This document shows, piece by piece, positions 5,985 to 9,072 of a DNA stretch of 9,072 nt. The position numbers and the translations under genes are program-made. The DNA comes from an uncultured Treponema sp. (lineage in GTDB: Bacteria; Spirochaetota; Spirochaetia; Treponematales; Treponemataceae). The notes under the pieces were generated by a model. It was not told the DNA's origin and made no database searches. It saw only the letters and a list, made by a program, of their open reading frames with translations. Positions within the stretch are counted from its first letter, which is position 1, and each line of letters begins with the position of its first letter. The stretch spans positions 1 through 9,072 of the forward strand of contig CALELJ010000243.1 in the NCBI GenBank assembly GCA_937902445.1. The letters are read 5' to 3'.

Positions 5985-6469
5985 AGAAAACCTGTGAGAA
6001 TTACCTTGAGCAGTTTTACAGCCTGGACAAGCAGGAACGGATTCCTCTTGGACTTTCAATCCATCTGCTTTTCTGCAGGGAATGCAGGAGCATCGTAAGA
6101 AACCTTACAAGAACTGAGAAAATTCTTTGTGAAAAAAGCAGCCAGCCTTCACCTGAAAATTCCCAGACGGTCAGTGCAGTGCTGAAGGGAATCAAGACCA
6201 CAAACCTTGAATACCATGGCCATCACGAGGAAAAAATTTCACTCCGAAAATGGGCAGTTTCCGGCTCAATTCTTTTGCTTTGTACTGTACTCATGATCCT
6301 TCTTCTGGTCATTGATGGAGAAAAAACAGTTTTCATCACCGGAACAATTTCACTTTCCGCAATCATGTGCATCTGGTGTGGTCTTTTCGTTGGAAACAAC
6401 ATGGACTACTTTGTAAAGATGAGCAGTAGGATAAATTCAAAGAATACAAGGCTAACCACCATGGTTTAG
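5981..6469 (+). CDS. probable membrane-bound zinc anti-sigma factor
   Basis: 162 residues. The N-terminal cytoplasmic part contains His28-x3-Cys32-x2-Cys35 (IHLLFCRECRSIV), the core of the zinc-binding anti-sigma (ZAS) domain that holds ECF sigma factors inactive. Further cysteines at 5 and 50 could serve as the fourth ligand. A polar linker (about 51-90) leads to two transmembrane helices, about 91-111 and 117-138, and a short basic C-terminal tail. Only a few residues lie between the helices, so this is not a typical single-pass RseA-like protein with a large periplasmic sensor. Signal input may instead come through the small membrane protein encoded upstream (inference). Assignment rests on the motif, the 4-base overlap with the sigma gene and the membrane segments; overall sequence similarity to named families is low. 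Confidence 0.8.
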   Translation: MKKTCENYLEQFYSLDKQERIPLGLSIHLLFCRECRSIVRNLTRTEKILCEKSSQPSPENSQTVSAVLKGIKTTNLEYHGHHEEKISLRKWAVSGSILLLCTVLMILLLVIDGEKTVFITGTISLSAIMCIWCGLFVGNNMDYFVKMSSRINSKNTRLTTMV

Positions 6470-6535
6470 GACATGAAACGACAGACAATAGACCTGATGC
6501 GGAAAACCTCAGATTGAAAACGATGTTCTTGGATA
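6470..6535. other. convergent intergenic spacer
   Basis: 66 bases lie between the stop codons of two convergent transcription units. Only a weak interrupted stem around CTGATGCGGAAAACCTCAG is seen, without a T-run on either strand. I see no strong terminator for either operon. Confidence 0.5.
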
Positions 6536-7030
6536 TTAAAGGATTTTTTCCATCAATATAAAGCGCCCCTTTCTCCAGTCCGCAAATCCTACATCGCTGT
6601 ATCCAAGCTTGTGGTACATTCTCTGTGAATATGGGTTTTGGGTAAAGCAATCTAGCTTGATGGCCTTAACGTCCTGAGTCTTTACAAGGTCTTCAATTGC
6701 AAGGCAAACCTTACGGCCCAATCCCTGATTTTGAAATTCAGGGTTTACACAGAGACGGTGAATCACAATGTAATCATCTCCTGTGTAAGACCATGTACCG
6801 TTTTTATATTCTTCATCGCAATCTTTGTTAAGGGTAAAACAGGCAGCAAGTTTTCCGTCAATCTCAACAACATGAAGCTGTTCTCTTGAAGCGTCATTTT
6901 CAAAATCATTCTGGGTCGGGTAGATTTCATCCCACTGCGAAATCCCCTGCTCATCCATTTTTTTTACAGCACCCTTTACGAATTCAAAAACTTTTACACT
7001 ATCTTCTTTGCTTGCTTTTCTGATTTCCAT
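6536..7030 (-). CDS. GNAT family N-acetyltransferase (first of two, last gene of the cluster)
   Basis: 164 residues. GNAT enzymes move an acetyl group from acetyl-CoA to an amine. The fold is well marked: beta-1 MEIRKASKEDSVKVFEF, then IVIHRLCVNPEFQNQGLGRKV, where Gln100-Asn-Gln-Gly-Leu-Gly105 is the acetyl-CoA pyrophosphate loop (motif A). IKLDCFTQNPYSQRMYHKLGY follows (motif B, with Asn132 and Tyr139 in the usual places). AAAGGA lies about 8 bases before the start codon at 7030. Only 10 bases separate it from the stop of the preceding GNAT gene (stop codon at 7041), so the two are co-transcribed. The C-terminus DWRKGRFILMEKIL and the early GISQWDEIYPT recall a common uncharacterised GNAT subgroup of Firmicutes and spirochaetes. 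Substrate not predictable. Confidence 0.9.
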   Translation of the reverse strand: MEIRKASKEDSVKVFEFVKGAVKKMDEQGISQWDEIYPTQNDFENDASREQLHVVEIDGKLAACFTLNKDCDEEYKNGTWSYTGDDYIVIHRLCVNPEFQNQGLGRKVCLAIEDLVKTQDVKAIKLDCFTQNPYSQRMYHKLGYSDVGFADWRKGRFILMEKIL

Positions 7031-7040
7031 TTTTTTTCCT

Positions 7041-7496
7041 TTAGAGATTTATTGTCATTGCAGAAGCATTGCAGCAAAAACCTATTGCTTCATACAAGGG
7101 TCGTCCCATTTCTGTTGCATCCAGGCTGATTTCAGTCACATCGCGTGTCTTTGCTTCTTCTATCAGAAGCTCCAGCATTTTTTTTGCAAGCCCCTTGCGG
7201 CGGAAATTTTTTTTCACATACACATTCATCAAATGGGCGCGCTTTCCTGTTGGATGAGAAAAAGTCGGCATCATAGAAAGATAGCAAAGAGTGGCACAGG
7301 CAACAGGCTCTCCGTTTTCAATGCACATAACATCAGTCTGAGTTTCACCGGTACATTCAAAATTCTTCCTGCAGTTTTCAACAAAAGATTTGTCGAATAC
7401 ATAATTAGCGGGAAGATCATTTACTTCCTTCAGCATTTCAAGACGAATCTTCATCAATGTTTCAATGTCATTCTTAGTTGCCTTAATGATTTTCAT
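7041..7496 (-). CDS. GNAT family N-acetyltransferase (second)
   Basis: 151 residues. The acetyl-CoA binding loop is Arg99-Arg-Lys-Gly-Leu-Ala104 within LMNVYVKKNFRRKGLAKKML. The downstream strand ISLDATEMGRPLYEAIGF carries the GNAT motif B with the expected Tyr. The N-terminus MKIIKATKNDIETLMKIRLEM is the normal beta-1/alpha-1 of the fold. AAAGGA precedes the start codon at 7496 by about 8 bases. It is not closely similar to the neighbouring GNAT and so is not a recent tandem duplicate. Such LDAT-containing GNATs are widespread and mostly uncharacterised; their presence behind two antibiotic-acetyltransferase-family genes hints at small-molecule or self-protein acetylation, but this is inference. 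Confidence 0.9.
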   Translation of the reverse strand: MKIIKATKNDIETLMKIRLEMLKEVNDLPANYVFDKSFVENCRKNFECTGETQTDVMCIENGEPVACATLCYLSMMPTFSHPTGKRAHLMNVYVKKNFRRKGLAKKMLELLIEEAKTRDVTEISLDATEMGRPLYEAIGFCCNASAMTINL

Positions 7497-7562
7497 TTTC
7501 TATATCCTTTAATGTATCATCATGCTATCAAGAATCAATGCCTCTGTTCTTTGATCAGTATT
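7497..7562 (-). other. 66-base spacer with imperfect inverted repeat
   Basis: This is the longest gap inside the minus-strand cluster. ATCAAGAA (7527-7534) and TTCTTTGAT (7547-7555) form an 8-bp stem with one bulge around a 12-base loop. No T-run follows on the minus strand, so it is not a classical terminator, but it could set relative expression of the two GNAT genes or mark a cassette boundary. I found no integron attC core sites (GTTRRRY/RYYYAAC). Confidence 0.4.
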
Positions 7563-8210
7563 TTATTCCACGAAATTTGAAATTTCCTCTTCAAGGATTT
7601 TGAATACTTTTGCAACAACATAACCGTCTGCACCAGCATGATTCATTCGCACTGAAACGGGCATCAGTTTCCGGCCGTTTTCTTCCCGAAATTTTCCCCA
7701 GTTTACAATTGGAGTCAAATAAAGATATCCATCAGGAAGTTCAATATTCAGCGAGTCGTAGGAAATCCACGGAATACATGAAGCGTCAAACCAGTTTGGA
7801 TGATTCATTGCATCAAGACCATATTCACGGGTTGCTTTTGCCTTTTCTATGTCAGCCATTGCGCCTGCATAAAACTTTTCATAATTTTCAAAGTATTCAG
7901 TATATGCAATTGTAAAAGTCTCGGTGTCGTCATGAAAAACATACTGTGTCGGATTAATTTTGTCATATTCAATTAATTCCTGCGTATCCCATTTCATTGA
8001 CAGCTTATAGTCCATTCTGCTGTTAAGAGTTTTTGAAAGGAGGTACAAAAAATTAATGTAAAATTTTGTCTCCGTTTTTTTTGAATATTCATACAACTCT
8101 GTGACATCAATTGAATTTGTAATTGAAAGAGAACACTTGCAGTCTTTGCTGAAATGTTCAAAAACTCCCTTACGATAATAATTTTCAAAATCTATGACTT
8201 TGTAATTCAT
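7563..8210 (-). CDS. CatA-like chloramphenicol O-acetyltransferase family protein
   Basis: 215 residues when started at the ATG at 8210, matching the 210-220 residue trimeric CatA family, which acetylates the 3-hydroxyl of chloramphenicol with acetyl-CoA. The start MNYKVIDFENYYRKGVFEHF fits the family N-terminus. Middle motifs are NPTQYVFHDDTETF, TEYFENYEKFY and ASCIPWISYDSLNIEL. The active-site region reads MNHAGADGYVVAKVF: the canonical HHxxxDG is present as NHxxxDG, keeping the second (catalytic) His191 and Asp195 but replacing the first His by Asn190. A start at 8228 is equally open and would add 6 residues; a start at 8282 would overlap the deaminase gene and add 24 atypical residues. 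No strong ribosome site is seen, consistent with coupling to the deaminase gene ending at 8245. Many CatA-like proteins of anaerobes are not shown to confer resistance, so drug activity is uncertain. Confidence 0.87.
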   Translation of the reverse strand: MNYKVIDFENYYRKGVFEHFSKDCKCSLSITNSIDVTELYEYSKKTETKFYINFLYLLSKTLNSRMDYKLSMKWDTQELIEYDKINPTQYVFHDDTETFTIAYTEYFENYEKFYAGAMADIEKAKATREYGLDAMNHPNWFDASCIPWISYDSLNIELPDGYLYLTPIVNWGKFREENGRKLMPVSVRMNHAGADGYVVAKVFKILEEEISNFVE

Positions 8211-8244
8211 TTTATTTTTTTCAAGCATTTTATGTATTGTAATC

Positions 8245-8643
8245 TTATTCGCCGATCCACCACTCCGGAGTAATGTCTCCAAGTTTTATAATTCTCTCTG
8301 TCTCATAGTCCATAAGAATTTCAATGTCCTTGTATGTCTTTGGCATAAGTTGAACCATAAGCTCGCGGCATGCACCACAAGGAGCACCCTGTTTTCCGTT
8401 TGGGATAATAGCAACTACTTTTGTAAATTCGTTTTCTCCGTTTGTAATCATGTTGAAGATTGCGTTTCGCTCGGCACAGATTCCTAAAGTTGAGCAGGTG
8501 TCAATGCAAACACCAGTGTAGATTTTTCCACTCTTTGAAAGAATGGCTGCGGCAACTTCTCCGCCTGAAACATAATCAGAAATCTGTCTTGGATTCTGCA
8601 CTGCTTTTGCAGCGTTATAAAGTTCTGTCCAAATTGCATCCAT
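8245..8643 (-). CDS. cytidine/blasticidin-S deaminase-like zinc hydrolase
   Basis: 132 residues, the single-domain length of tetrameric cytidine deaminases. Zinc ligands and the proton-shuttling Glu are intact: Cys56-Ala-Glu58 (ICAERNAIF) and PCGAC with Cys89 and Cys92 followed by Arg-Glu. The segment before the first motif is GVCIDTCSTLG, whereas classical cytidine deaminases have an Asn-Val-Glu-Asn ribose-binding strand there. That loss, the short length and the C-terminal DITPEWWIGE make it more like the blasticidin-S deaminase branch or a related deaminase of anaerobes than a housekeeping Cdd. GGAG about 9 bases before the ATG at 8643 supports the start. Gaps of 15 and about 34 bases to its neighbours place it firmly in the operon. 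The substrate is uncertain: nucleoside or nucleoside antibiotic. Confidence 0.85.
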   Translation of the reverse strand: MDAIWTELYNAAKAVQNPRQISDYVSGGEVAAAILSKSGKIYTGVCIDTCSTLGICAERNAIFNMITNGENEFTKVVAIIPNGKQGAPCGACRELMVQLMPKTYKDIEILMDYETERIIKLGDITPEWWIGE

Positions 8644-8658
8644 TTTGTTTTTCTCCTG

Positions 8659-9072
8659 TTATTTTTCCATTCCCCAAAGTTCAAAAGCTCTGTTCTTCAA
8701 TTCTTCTGCATAAAGACTTACAACAGACCAGATGTCAAAATACATTACATGACAGTTGCCGATGTAGGTCTCCTTGATCAATCCTTTTTTATATGCCATG
8801 GCCTGAATTGTGTACCAGGCTTTTAATGGTGGATGTCCCGTCTCAATGAACCATTGTTCAGGCGGATAGATTTTGTTTACCGCATCACCTGGAGCATACT
8901 GTTCATTGATTTCCTTTGGAGTGTGAACTTCCATATAATGCATGGCTGTAAGCTTGTAGATATCCACTCCCAAAAGAAGTGCCTTTCCACCATTATGGAT
9001 TGCATAATCAAGTCCGCCAGTCAAAGCTTCCTTTCCGTGCTTTCCCCAGCCGCTGGTACTGATCACGTCATC
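8659..9072 (-). CDS. aminoglycoside 3-N-acetyltransferase family protein, 5' part off the window
   Basis: 137 residues of the C-terminal half are visible; the frame stays open to the right edge, and the start is not in the window (the family is about 260-280 residues). AAC(3) enzymes acetylate the 3-amino group of 2-deoxystreptamine aminoglycosides using acetyl-CoA. Family features are STSGWGKHGKE, then GGKALLLGVDIYKLTAMHYME, matching the conserved GGxVLLLGVxxxxxTxxHxxE block. An acidic, aromatic insert (KIYPPEQWFIETGHPPLKA) and the terminal IGNCHVMYFDIWSVVSLYAEEL follow. It is the first visible gene of the minus-strand cluster and stops 15 bases before the deaminase start. The family also includes YokD-like members without proven drug activity, so resistance is possible but not established. 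Confidence 0.82.
   Translation of the reverse strand, partial: DDVISTSGWGKHGKEALTGGLDYAIHNGGKALLLGVDIYKLTAMHYMEVHTPKEINEQYAPGDAVNKIYPPEQWFIETGHPPLKAWYTIQAMAYKKGLIKETYIGNCHVMYFDIWSVVSLYAEELKNRAFELWGMEK

Noticed and set aside
6363..6650. 95-codon minus-strand frame across the anti-sigma/GNAT junction
   Set aside because: It overlaps two well-supported genes and shows no motif or start signal.
7008..7580. 190-codon open frame on the plus strand, antisense to the second GNAT gene
   Set aside because: It is Cys/His/Phe-rich with no recognisable motif, and the minus-strand frame has clear GNAT motifs and ribosome sites. It is a shadow of that gene.
8211..8282. N-terminal extension of the CatA-like protein to 8282
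   Set aside because: It would overlap the end of the deaminase gene in another frame and exceed the family length; the start at 8210 gives 215 residues.
6536..9072. Integron gene-cassette array, because treponemes can carry chromosomal integrons and resistance-like genes are clustered
   Set aside because: Most gaps (10, 15 and about 34 bases) are too short for attC sites, and no GTTRRRY/RYYYAAC core pair was seen in the one 66-base gap.

Overview
The window reads as chromosome from a spirochaete, most likely a host-associated Treponema. This is an inference from the gene mix and protein character: moderate-to-low GC, Lys/Glu/Phe-rich proteins, an EarP-type EF-P rhamnosyltransferase, a tRNA-Leu without an encoded CCA, and an intergenic TTCGACTACGCTCAGC-type repeat. 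No marker gene proves it. I see no insertion sequence, integrase, CRISPR array, phage gene or clear pseudogene. Every gene that is fully inside the window looks intact.

Layout. Positions 1-1187 (minus, running off the left edge) hold earP. It is divergent from comM/yifB (1303-2919, plus), an Mg-chelatase-like AAA+ protein of natural transformation and recombination. A repeat-rich spacer (about 2941-3020) follows. Next, on the minus strand, come a Rho-independent terminator (3031-3061), tRNA-Leu(CAA) (3065-3147) and its -10/-35 promoter (3161-3189). recQ (3320-4936, plus) follows; it keeps the helicase core, the zinc cysteines and an HRDC domain, but the winged-helix part appears to be missing. 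Positions 4969-6469 (plus) form a compact three-gene unit: a promoter with a perfect TATAAT, a three-helix small membrane protein, an ECF-type sigma factor, and a membrane protein with an HxxxCxxC zinc anti-sigma motif that overlaps the sigma gene by 4 bases. The right part (6536-9072, minus, entering from the right edge) is a tightly packed probable operon. In transcription order it holds an aminoglycoside 3-N-acetyltransferase-family protein (partial), a cytidine/blasticidin-S deaminase-like protein, a CatA-like chloramphenicol acetyltransferase-family protein, and two GNAT acetyltransferases.

How the genes work together. comM and recQ are both DNA-remodelling motors but are separated by an opposing tRNA and are probably not co-transcribed. 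The sigma/anti-sigma genes look like a self-contained envelope-signal regulator. The five-gene minus-strand cluster is the most unusual part. Four different acetyltransferases and one deaminase, three of them from families known for antibiotic inactivation, sit with gaps of 10 to 66 bases. That suggests a small-molecule modification or detoxification operon. The true substrates cannot be read from the sequence.
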